The notes below the pieces were generated by a model. It made no database searches and had not been told where the DNA came from. It saw only the letters and a list, made by a program, of their open reading frames with translations. Shown here piece after piece: positions 25,078-36,200 of a DNA stretch of 64,000 nucleotides (its first letter is position 1; every line of letters begins with the position of its first letter). The translations under genes and the position numbers were made by a program. The stretch is from Erigeron canadensis (lineage: Eukaryota; Streptophyta; Magnoliopsida; Asterales; Asteraceae): assembly GCF_010389155.1 (NCBI RefSeq), contig NC_057769.1, positions 33,155,548 through 33,219,547 on the forward strand, in the 5' to 3' direction.

Positions 25078-26529
25078 GTGGTGGCATATCTGAAAAAGCT
25101 AGAAATAACGCCTTTCATAATGGCGTCCATGAAACTAGTAAGGAAATATTCTACTCCATCACCTCGGTTTCTTTTATTTGGATAAATAGTCGAGACAGGA
25201 AAGCTTATATTTAGTGGGATTTATTGATCGAGACAATGCTTAGCGTTTAATCATGTCTCTCTCTTTTTTTCTTTTTTTTTTTTCTGTTTCTTTATGTCTT
25301 GTTTCCTCATAACTTATTTGTGGTCGCAACAAAAAACACCACGAAGTGAAAACCAGTGGCTCGGCCTTCGTCGGTGAGGTGTTTTTTCTTATGTCCCGTT
25401 TTCTGTACTCGGCATAAGTTGTTTTTTTTTAAAAATATTTTCAACCTTTTGCGACCTTAACAGTTAAAGTTCTAGGTAAGTCTAGAATGTGTAGTTTGTT
25501 GTATTTTTAGATATGTACCTTGACCTCTAGTGTTTTGCTAGAGGGTTTATAGTAATATGATTTTCGCCGTTCAAAAAAATATATATATATATATTTTAGA
25601 AATTTTACACTTTTTTCAATAAGCATTAATTTTCAAACTTGTTGCAAGATACTTACCGAATTAAAAAAAAGCTCGATGTATAACATTTCTAATGATAATA
25701 ATGATGTATTAACAATCGAAACATCCAGTAGTTTATGAGCATATATCATTGTTTAGAAAATGCGAAAACAACACACTACCTGATGGCTGTGATTGACGGC
25801 GAGGCATGGGGTTGGTGGTGGTGGACTGGTAGCGCATTCATGTATTTTGTGTGATAGAGTTGCAATTGTGTGAGAAACGCCAATTATGTGAGGGTTGCAA
25901 ATTGTGTGATAAAGGAATATAAATATGTTTATTAGAAACATGATTTTAGAACAACTTATATCACCACTTTTACAACACAATATCTCTCTCTCCCCTTTCG
26001 TGCAAACAATTCCTCATAACTTACAATTATAAACGCACATTTATAACCACCACCACTCCAAATCTCAATCAATGGCCGAAAAATCTCAAAACCAAACACC
26101 GACCCACTCCCGTTGCATCAGTCGGAAATGCATCGTTACCGGCCACTAAAGCACAAACTTGCACCCACAAACATCCATTCTACCGTCCACACTCCACACC
26201 CAACGTAGCTGCTGCTTTCTATATTTTCATGTTCTTCTCATTTTCTTGGCGGAGCCAAAAATATAATGAACTTGAAAACCGAGAACTGCTCATGTCCATG
26301 ATTAAAAAATTTCCCTCTGCTTCTTTCTTTTAAACACATTTCTTCTTCGTTTCAACTCTATTTTCTTATTCTATATATAAATTTCTTCAACCCACCCACC
26401 TCCAAAACAACATAAAGAAAACCTTTTTGAATTTGCGGGTCTTGTGATTTTTTGGCTTGGTTCAGACCTGGCCGGAAAATATAATAAATGTGGAAACCGA
26501 GAACCATTTGTTTCTGGGCCAAGTCTCAT
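25078..26529. other. Intergenic, low-complexity stretches
   Basis: No gene is supported. T-rich (25,262-25,285) and (TA)n (25,579-25,596) tracts are present. Two stretches near 26,247 and 26,470 resemble each other ('aaaatataat...ccgagaa'), suggesting an old local duplication. Confidence 0.4.
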
Positions 26530-28050
26530 ATGGTTATAATAGGCAATAACAACCCAAAAAAATAACAAACAAACTTTCCTCTACTCTTCTTTCTTTAAAC
26601 AGATTAACTATACTTCATCTACGTTTCTACTTCCCAACCAAGAATGACAAACAGATTTTTAAACTTCAAGGTGAAAAATTACCATACACAACCCATGGCA
26701 AGGGGAGTTGTTTATATGACAATTTCAAGATGCCGTTTGTTACATGAAACTTGAAAAGGAGAAAAATTTTATTCATTTGAAGAATTTTTTTGTAATGTAT
26801 CAATTTAATTATTATTGTTTTGATAGAACAAAATTTTATTGTTTTTTCGTGTTTTGACTGAACTATGTGAACTATTCTAATCTTTCTTTTTAAGATTTTT
26901 ATTAAGAACGTTTTGTAACCTACAATAAATTGAACTATATCCTAATCTCATCACAGTCTTTGACACACAAACTAAAAGCTAAACTCGGCAACTCGTTATA
27001 GTCTTCTATACACAAACTAACAAATTGATTGGTGCATACTAACATCATTTCCCATCTCTACTTGCATCAATATCATTTAGACCAGAATAAATAGACAAGG
27101 TCGTGAACAATATCATCTAATTTTTCATCATTAAGTTGCTGATTCCTCTCGTATCCTCGGCTTCAAGGTATTCTTCCTGATGTTACGCCTAAGCTTGAGC
27201 TCTTCAAGCTTCATATCTTGTTCGTCAAAAGAACATTGGTTTCTTGCATCTACATCTTCATCTATAACCCCAAATAACTAGGAACTAATTAGATCTTTCT
27301 TGTTCAAGATTAAGTTATTTGATGAAGACGTGGATGCGAGACACCGAATGTTCTTGCGAAGCAAAAAGGATGAAGCTTGAAGAGCTCAAGCTTAGGCGTA
27401 ACATCAGGAATAATACTGTGAAGCCGACCGATACAAAAGGAACCAACAACTAATTTATAATGAAGAATCTAATAATAATGTGCATGGCTTTGTTTATTTG
27501 TGGTGGTGGAGATGATGTTAATGCTTTGAGTGATGGTAAGTGATATTAATATGCGTAGATCGATTTGTTTGTGTATTAAAGACTATAACGAGTTTAGCTT
27601 TTTATTTTTGTATCGAAGACTATGATGAGTTAAAGATTTAGTTCAATTTGTAGTAGGTTAAAAAACGTTCTTAATAAAAACATAATCTTAAACAAGAAAG
27701 ATTAGTTCCTATAGTTCAATCAAAACATAAAGAACAATAAACTTTAGTTCAATCAAAACATTAATCAAATTGATACACTTACAGAACATTTCTTCTGATG
27801 AATGAAAAAATTTTCTTTATGAAGTTTGATGTAAGAGGAGGCCGGCAACTTGAAATTTCCATATCAATAACGTCCATTGCCATGGTATGTTTACAGTTGT
27901 TTTTCACCTTGAACTTTGAAAAATCGTTGATCATGTTTCGTTAAAAAGCGAAAACGCATAAGAGGTTAGTTAATGTGTTTAAAAAATGAAAAATAGAGAG
28001 AAAATTGTTAGTTATTATTTGGGTTGTTATTTTGTTTTAAGGATCTCTAA
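26530..28050. repeat. Large inverted duplication of a gene fragment (~750-bp arms)
   Basis: Left arm about 26,530-27,281 and right arm about 27,312-28,050 are inverted copies with a loop of about 30 nt. Matching landmarks: 'cttcaaggtgaaaaa' against its complement near 27,910, 'aagcttgagctcttcaagctt' (27,190) against 27,370-27,400, and 'aataacaaccca' against 28,025. On the minus strand the left arm keeps a frame ending DEQDMKLEELKLRRNIRKN, TLKPRIREESAT, stop (about 27,270-27,140); the right arm copy is frame-broken. The parent protein is not recognised. The arms differ at many positions but would still pair. Confidence 0.8.
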
Positions 28051-28073
28051 AATATATTATGTTTGTCAGTTAG

Positions 28074-28460
28074 TGATACGGATTCAAGCAAACGGAAGGC
28101 AAATACCTAGGCAAAACCCTAGCGGCAATGACGCTTGGCCAACCAAGTCCTCTTCGACGGATATCAATTCCAGCCAACCGGACGAACAAGAGATATGTTC
28201 TCAAAAAGAAAAGACTTTATTAATATTCTGCCTCCAACCAAGAGATTTCAATGTCTTAAATAGGAAAACAAAGTAACAATAAAATAAAGGAAAAGATCAG
28301 ATTATATATAATCTTAACAAAACATAGAAGATACGTAATGAAATAAACTCTTTATTTGGTTGGAGTGAACCCCAAGTCTTGGGCTGATCCTTAGCCACTT
28401 TTGACGTCTGATTGTTGCAAGCCCGTCGGGTCATCTTCTGGTAAGGCTGGATCCGTATCA
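28074..28460. mobile_element. Solo LTR of a retrotransposon (387 bp)
   Basis: Begins TGATACGGAT and ends ATCCGTATCA, a perfect 10-bp inverted terminus with TG...CA ends. Flanks are GTTAG and ATTAG (4 of 5 identical), consistent with a 5-bp target duplication. A TATA-like 'ttatatataatc' lies inside. No internal retroviral domain follows, so it is a recombined solo LTR. It sits at the outer edge of the inverted duplication's right arm. Confidence 0.7.
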
Positions 28461-28872
28461 ATTAGGGTCTTCTTTTGACAATTTAAGAATCCTTTTGTTT
28501 GATAACTTTTGACAACTTACGTTATTGATTAGCTTCATTGTTGTTTGATATGAATGTAAGTATTTAATTAATGTGATTTTAGATTTTGTAAGAAATTAAA
28601 TTATGTCTTGTGGTTTTGGTGGTGGAAGGTAAAAATGATGATGAATGTATACAACTGTTTGTGTAATTGGACATCTTAATTTTGTTTGAAGAAATTAAAA
28701 TAAAAAAAAGGCTTTAAAAGAAATTAGGTAAAGATGATTTGATATTGTTTGAAGGAATCAAATATGGGTGGGAAAAGATGATTTTACCCCTCACGTGTGT
28801 GACATGTGACTAAAGTTAACGATTTGTTTGTGTCTGTTAACATCAGGTATAATCATCGTGTATATTTACAAA
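28461..28872. other. Intergenic DNA
   Basis: AT-rich; nothing supported. Confidence 0.4.
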
Positions 28873-29130
28873 CTAGCACGATAACCGCGCAATGCGGAGG
28901 CGGTTTTGTGGCGACGTTGTAGTGGTGGGAGCGATTGTTGGTGGTGGAGGCGGCGTCAAGTGTTATAGATAATTGATGTAAAAATAATTGATCTAAACAA
29001 TTAATGAAGATATTTTAAAAGATAAAGAACTGATAATTAATTTAATCACTAATGTTATTTTAAATAATTTATCATATAACATTGTAAAGAGAGAGTTGCT
29101 TTTTTTTATTCGATAGTATAAAAATATAGA
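28873..29130 (-). mobile_element. Non-autonomous Helitron (258 bp), minus orientation
   Basis: On the minus strand it begins TCTATATTTTTATAC after a host A and ends with hairpin CCGCATTGCGCGG, TTATCGTG and CTAG (28,873-28,876) before a host T. It is the same family as the plus-strand copy at 29,798-30,044. Confidence 0.75.
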
Positions 29131-29179
29131 TAAAGGTCAAACCATTAGGACTTTAGTCAAGTCAAGATAGTATGACTTT

Positions 29180-29590
29180 GGTTCCAGAGATAGCGATTCG
29201 GCTATCCTTATTCCTTTACTTTGAATCAAGGTCTTTCCAGAGCAAGGGGGAAGCAAGCAAAGCTAGCCACGGATCGGAAGGGAAATAGTCTTGTAACTGA
29301 AGTAGACTACCGAACGGGTGTGGGGAAGAATCTCGCCAAAGGAACTACCTTTCTGATTCCTCTCCAATGGTTAACTCAAGGGATTCGATTCTCTTTTAGG
29401 CTAGGTAAGACCGAGAACTCGATTTCGGGTGAAGCCTTAGTAGTCGCTGGTGGTGGAGGACTTTTAGTGGTCCAATGAAGGTTGAATCTTAGGAGATTGA
29501 AGATTGAGAAAGCTTTATCTAGCAGGTAGAATTAGGAACTATAAGAAGAAGAGAAAGTCCTTATCCTTATTTATAAACGATCGATTTGCC
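29180..29590. other. Organelle-like insertion, probably mitochondrial (NUMT)
   Basis: Base composition and word use differ sharply from the flanks: GC-richer, with plant-mitochondrial-style phrases such as 'ggaagcaagcaaagctagcc' and 'tattcctttactttgaatc'. One frame stays open at 29,221-29,478 (85 codons, no recognised domain), as often seen in mitochondrial intergenic DNA. The attribution rests on style, not on a database match, and edges are approximate. Confidence 0.5.
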
Positions 29591-29606
29591 CATAATCAGT
29601 CCTCGT

Positions 29607-29790
29607 GTATAGGAGAACTAAGATTAAGAAATAATGGTAGTTTGGGTATAAAAAGGTATTGAATGTCCTAAAACAAAAAAATTCAATATCTATAACACCT
29701 TATAAAACATATTAAATTTTCCTATTTTAGGAAATTCAGCACTTTTTTATACCTAAATTGTCCTTATTTCTTAATCTTAATTCTCCTATA
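29607..29790. mobile_element. MITE with ~70-bp terminal inverted repeats (184 bp)
   Basis: Left TATAGGAGAACTAAGATTAA and right (reverse-complemented) TATAGGAGAATTAAGATTAA continue with 'gaaataa', 'ggtataaaaa' in both arms, leaving a short loop. No clear target duplication was found. Confidence 0.75.
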
Positions 29791-29797
29791 AATCTAA

Positions 29798-30044
29798 TCT
29801 ATACTTTTATATAAATAAAACAACTCTCTCTTAAAAATTATGGAAAAATTATTTAAATACCATTAATGATCGATTAAATTACAATATCAGTCATTTATCC
29901 AAAATATCTCCATTAATCTTTTAATCAATTACCTTTACATCAATTATCAAGATCACTCGACGCCGCTTCCACCACCAACAAATTCCCTTATCACCACACC
30001 GTTGCAACTACAACCACCGCTGCATTGTGCGGGTACCGTGCTAG
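29798..30044 (+). mobile_element. Non-autonomous Helitron (247 bp), plus orientation
   Basis: Begins TCTATACTTTTATATAAAT after a host A; ends with an imperfect CCGC/GCGG hairpin around 'tgcattgt', then GTACCGTG and CTAG (30,041-30,044) before a host T. Homologous, in inverse orientation, to 28,873-29,130. Confidence 0.8.
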
Positions 30045-30322
30045 TGTTTTATAAGAGGTTATAAATCTCTCTTAGTAAACTAAATTTATGAGATATTTTC
30101 AGTGCAATTTCAAACATACCTCATACCTCATTTTTCAATTTACCCCACAAATCATAATATGAATATTTATTTGAAAACTATGGGAGTAATTTATTAAATT
30201 GATCAACTAAGAAGAAAATATATTCAAATAAATAGTTCGTTCATCATGCACAACACCATTTCCTTTGCCCTTTAATTCTTCTCCTTCACCACCACCCACC
30301 GCCGTCCACCACGACCACCAAA

Positions 30323-31758
30323 ATGACGACCTCACCGTCGCCGACAACACGGCTCACCATCATCCTCATTGTCCTTTCTCTTTTCGCCTCTTCATGCATA
30401 GCCGAAATCAAATCATTAAAAATACAAACAGACAACCGTCCCATGATCCTATTCGAAAAATTTGGATTCACAAATCATGGCATTGCCTCCATCTCCATCT
30501 CATCCGTGTCCGTTACATCAATGCTCTCAGAAATCGACCCTTCACACCTTGGTTTCTTCCTCCTAACCGAAGAATCGTTACTTCAAGTCATTTCCGAGTT
30601 CCAACAAGACCCAAGGTTTTGCGTTGTTGATTCAAAATTTATAACATTATTGTTCACATTTCGTGATCTTTCACCTCCACCTCATTCGTCGTTTAATAAA
30701 TCGTATCCTGTTGATAACCCTAATGATTATTTTCTTTTTTTCGCGAATTGTAATCCTGAATCTTTTGTCACAATGGACGTCCGTACCGAGTTGTATAATA
30801 ATGAGGGCAATACAAGGGATTATTTATCAGCTGGATTAACTACATTACCTTTTCTATACACCATTTTCTCCCTCTCATATATGTGTTTTCTAGGATTTTG
30901 GATCGTCGAATGTATGAAAAACAAGCTATCTGTTCATCGGATTCATTTACTAATGGGCATTTTGCTTGTCATGAAATCGCTTAATTTGATATGTGCCGCG
31001 GAAGATAAACATTATGTGAAGGTTACAGGTAATTAATATAGTTCAATTTAGTCATCCGAGTGCAAAACTGATAAAAAAAAAATTAAAAAAAAAAAAGAAA
31101 GGAAGAAAGTAAACAGAAGTAATTTGATTTATGTTCGACAGGAACTCCTCATGGATGGGATGTTTTGTTTTACATGTTCCAATTTCTAAGGGTTGTCCTA
31201 TTGTTTACTGTCATCATACTAATTGGCACTGGATGGTCATTTTTGAAATCATTTTTGCAAGAAAACGAAAAGAAGGTGCTGATGATTGTGATCCCTCTTC
31301 AAGTTTTCGCTAACATAGCTTCCATAGTAATAGGAGAAACCGGGCCGTTTATTAAAGATTGGGTGACTTGGAACCAAGTGTTCTTGTTGGTCGATATAGT
31401 TTGTTGCTGTGCTATCATATTCCCAATTGTGTGGTCGATTAGATCCTTGAGGGAGTCCTCCAAAACCGACGGGAAAGCAGCTAGAACTTTAGCAAAACTG
31501 ACTCTTTTTAGGCAATTTTATGTTTTGGTTATTGGGTACTTGTATTTCACAAGGATTATTGTTTTCGCTTTGAAGACGATTGCAGCATATAAGCATCAAT
31601 GGGTGGCTAATGCTGCTGAAGAACTAGCGAGTGTGGCATTTTATGTGGTGATGTTTTACATGTTTAGGCCGATTGCCACGAATGAGTATTTCATTATTGG
31701 TGATGAGGAAGAGGAAGCTGCAGAGGTGGTTCTTAGAGAACAAGAGTTTGAACTTTGA
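30323..31758 (+). CDS. CAND7: GPR107-like seven-transmembrane protein (CAND7 type)
   Basis: Lung-7TM/GOST family protein. Plant members were listed as candidate G-protein coupled receptors; animal GPR107/108 act in the Golgi and endomembrane traffic, so a trafficking role is as likely as signalling. Exon 1 is 30323-31028, exon 2 is 31142-31758 (GT-AG intron of 113 nt), giving 440 aa. Residues 1-26 form a signal peptide (LTIILIVLSLFASSCIA), followed by a luminal domain to about 165 with two Cys (RFCVVD, FANCNPE). Seven hydrophobic helices follow from FLYTIFSLSYMCFLGFW to VAFYVVMFYMF, then the family signature FRPIATNEYF and an acidic C-tail (DEEEEAAE). A 9-codon upstream ORF starts at 30,246. 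Start chosen for the signal peptide and coding continuity. Confidence 0.92.
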
Positions 31759-33229
31759 TTAGCTTTGATATTCAGAATATTTTGCTTTGTTGTTCATATT
31801 ACTTTCTAGCTGACAACGGATTCTCTTAGCAAAGTCGCCGATTATACAACTATTTATAGTCACACAGTGATGTTGGCTTGTACTCGCACCAAAAACGAAC
31901 CAACCACGAGGTACTGGTGGTGGCGCAGCGGACCCACCAAGTTTTGCAATGCCTTTAAATTTCTTTGTACTTATGATGGCCTCCCCCAAAATCGGGCTTA
32001 ACACGAACAAAATCTTTAGTTGTCTCCGGACCATCATCGATGTCCTTAGTGGGCTTGTATTGGGGTCTTATGGGCTAATGGCTTTTAATCTTGCTGAAAC
32101 AGTGAGACCTTTTTTTTTTTCTTTTCAGAAAGCAATTTTTGGAAAGTAATAATTCCATTCACAAAATGGTGGTGGAGATTCAAAATGGAAAATACACCCT
32201 TTTGGTGTTCAACATTATAAAATTTATAATCACGGAAATCATGGAACCAATCTTATGACTAACCACTGTTGGAAAAAATTTTGCTGCTCATAACAAACCC
32301 CTCCAAAACTGAACATGTGTATGTATTTATAAATGTACGGCAGCTATAAATGGAACTTAGGCAACAGTCAATACCCTCGGAAAAATTGAAAGACACTGCA
32401 GACTCTTCAACTTGGACCATAAACGATATACAATCCCAATATCCGATAACAAGTTGAATATTAATATGTGTAACACTCTAAACTCTACCTCAAACAAAAT
32501 CATAAAGAGGCCAAATACACCTTGAAGCCAAAAGAGTTCTGATCGTGTAATACTTTAAACAACAAAACTATAACACTTTGCCTATCATGAAACAAAAATA
32601 CAAGTCATCCATGATATTAGCCATGCCCCAAAAGAACAAATGCAAGGATTTCATCATCTTGAGTCTTGACGTTAAAATTCCATATTTCGATTTTCACTAC
32701 AAATAATCATTCAAAATTTTGCTTTTGTTCGTCATAATATTTTCATACTTTGTGATAAGGGGCCACAAATAGTGAGGGGTCAGGTAATAGACCATCAAAC
32801 AGCGCGTTGGACAAGTAACTATTAAGATGAGTCCAAACAGACCATGTGGGGTTCAGCCGACCAGTCAACACTATTTTGTCCATATTTTAAATTTTTGTAG
32901 AAAATTAATATATAACATAGGATCATAAAAAGTGTATGGCTAAAATAATAATCCATTAATCTCAACCAAGAAACAGAAAAGAACAATTTATGAGGCCTTT
33001 AAACATTTGGAAACAATTCAGGTGACTATTGACCCGGTTAGCCTTCTTGAACTGTTTGGATGTTCCATTTTAGCTAAATCTTTACAATGCATAAGTATGG
33101 CCCATCACTAGGCATAATGCTCAAAACTACCACCTCCATTACTATGGATAGGATTTTTAACAAAATTATGAGCAGCTTGGAGGAGAATAGAAGTGCAAAA
33201 AAGAAAATATGAAGATCGTATACTAACCT
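31759..33229. other. Intergenic between convergent genes
   Basis: Holds the 3' flanks of the CAND7-like gene (plus) and the S9 peptidase (minus). Short ORFs in 31,760-32,150 have no recognised domain. No repeat boundary was found. Confidence 0.4.
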
Positions 33230-36200
33230 TTAGTCGAAGTTATCAATCCTGATTGGAACAATATTATCGGCCACCTTAAAATGTCCAACCAAACGTGCAA
33301 AAAAGACCATTTGTTGTTCAAGGGTGCATTTAATATTTTCAGCCTGCATATTATAAATCAAATTGATTAATTCCTTTTCATATGAAAGGCTTACAACATG
33401 TAACTACTATAATTGCTAATCACTAACTGGATGGGACTATTTAACCAGTGAATGGATCTTAATTTGGATTGCGTTTTTATCTAAAATAGGTCAAATAAAA
33501 AACAGATGAAAAGAGAACGGGTCAATTAGAACAAATGGGTTAAAGGTCTTCCAAAGTTATTTTTTTATGCGCAAAAATAAAGGTTTGAATTCTTGTTGTA
33601 ATAACAATTTTAAAATCATTAATTACATATATTAGTTATATTATAAAAAAATCGAAATTGGGGAAAAAAGTGTTTCCAGTTCCCCGGCCCAGCCCATCCC
33701 GTCCCATTTTGACCCGTTATCCAACCTACTCATATTTCCTTCTCTATTACTAACCTTACGAAAACCATGCTGCTCTCCTTCATACTCCACCAGAGCAACA
33801 GGCACTCCTTTTGCTTTTAAGGCTTGATATATTTTTCTTGCTTGATCAGGGGGTACAACCTGCAACACAGAAGCCAAAAAGGCAATCCACAATATATTAC
33901 TTAAACATTTTTGGTTTATGTGGTGACACAAGTGGTTTTCCCCAATACCTTGTCTTCCAATCCTTGAAAAAGGATTATGGGGCAAGAAAATTGATCCACA
34001 AAATTAATAGGTGATCTCTCAAAGAACTCTTTTTCACTCCCTGTTGCAAAGTTAACATCCAATCAGCTGATACTCTGATAGTTCATGTACACAAGTAAGC
34101 CATAGTCACGTAGGGGTGAAGGAAAAGATAAATAACAATTACCAACAAGATTATCCATGTATCGCGATTCAAATTTGTGAGTTTCTTCTTTCAATAACTT
34201 GAGGTCAGCTACCTGTCGAGACATTACGAAATGTTGAGTCTAAAATTTTGTAAGAGATGATAATCATAAGCTAAAGATAGAGTGCAGTCCATGTGTGCTT
34301 GTCAGGTCAACAAAGTTGGCCCTGGTGGAAATTTTGGTTTAATAACAATAGAGATGAATAAATGAGTGGGTACAGTAACAGACTAACAGGTTAGATATAA
34401 GGGTATTTTTAAGTGTGGCTAAGTTGACTCAGGAACACAGCTTTAGCTGTTTTCTTGTAGTTTTAGTAGATAAAGATTATATTGGTTCCCTTGAAACTTA
34501 CTTTTTTGCAAGTTAATATTAACATGTTGATAATATCAACTATGTTTTCCTCTGTTGTTACTATAATACTATAAATATATATATCATTAGAAAATTGACT
34601 AATAGTCACACATGTGCATCACATTTAGTTACTAAATATGTGATTGGCCATGCTTCACATTTAGTTTGGGATTTAGACGTAATATTACACCAATTATCAT
34701 GTCATAAACTGAATGGGCACTTACACCATACAAAGAAGCTCCAGCCTTGAATGTTTTCTTGAATGCAAGTGCAGCTAGTGTTGTGTAACCACCTGCAGAC
34801 CCTCCGGTAATGCAAAGTCTTTCACCATCTGCCTTTCCACTGTTCACCTATGCACGACAAAAATAAAACGAAATCAATGCACGAAATGTAAAAGAAAAAG
34901 AAATGCAACCCATTACTGATTCATAAAGGGATCATATGTGTGGTAAAATACCAAGAAATGCGCACAACTGCAACAATCATTGACATCAACTATTCCCCAC
35001 CGCTGCAAAAGCCTTTCACGAAACACGCGACCATAACCTTCATAGCATGACGATCCACATTCAGTAGAGTATATTAGAGTTAACTAGTATTTTAGGAGCT
35101 GTTACAGCCATGCTGAGGACTGATGTGACAAGATAGGTGGTTGTTGACACATCAAAACGGTTTTGGTCAAACCAGTAATTCTTGCATGGGGTGTCAAACA
35201 CTGACTTGGGTTGTGATAACCAAAATCATATTTTGTCAACCTTATAGAACACTTTTAATTAATTATTGTGTTATATATGCTTACAATATCTATATCCATA
35301 TTATAAATATAGTAGTATGACATCTTTGTAAATAAGGAAATAAACCTGTGTGCATTAACAATACACTTAAGGCAGCTTTTGACCCATTCGACAAATTTAA
35401 CCTGTTTCCTTTTCAGCTATATATTAAAAGTTAACCCATTTGACACATAGAAATAACATACTAGAGGCATGAGTATTATTGTTCATTTGTTCAAGCAAAC
35501 AACATACCAGTACTTCCACCGTAGTTCACATCCACAAAAGCCCAACCACGACTTGTCCAAAATTGGATATTGAGATTTAAGATTCCACGTGCCTCAGCCG
35601 TAGGTCCTCCTGCGTTCCCAAAATATGAACAACCATTAAGGTAATCATGTTGGTACCTTGAAATCCAACAATAGATGCAAAATAAATTCTAATTATTCAT
35701 GTGTTCTCAAATTCAATGGTTACAAAGCAATTATCGTGTGTTGAAGCCTCCCCACACAACAAAAAAGACACATTGCATGAATTTGTTCGGTTGCGGGAAA
35801 AAGAGAGAAAGGGGGGGGGGGGGGGGGGGGGGGGGGGTATAAACTAACAAAAAAACATTGCACAGGATCGACAATTGGCCCAAGACAGTTCCCAACCAGA
35901 ACTGGCCAACCTAAGTTGATTACAACATTTAGAATTTATACTTTTAAAACAAACCCCAAGTTTGTATACGGTTTAGTTCCAGGTTCTATTATTCTAAATT
36001 TAGGGTTCCAGCTCCAGTTTGTCTTATTGGGCACCCCTGGATTTGTCTGAGCATTGGGGATTCCACAACATGGTTCATCTGATTAATACCCCACACTCTA
36101 TGTTTTCAGCATATCCACATACAGAATTTAATGTACATGCATTCATGAATTCAGTTGATATTAACACCTCCCAATTTGACTTTACCAACTCATTGAAATA

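Noticed and set aside
30265..30630. Overlapping 121-codon frame at the start of the CAND7-like gene
   Set aside because: It begins at a non-ATG codon and lies out of frame over clear signal-peptide and luminal-domain coding.
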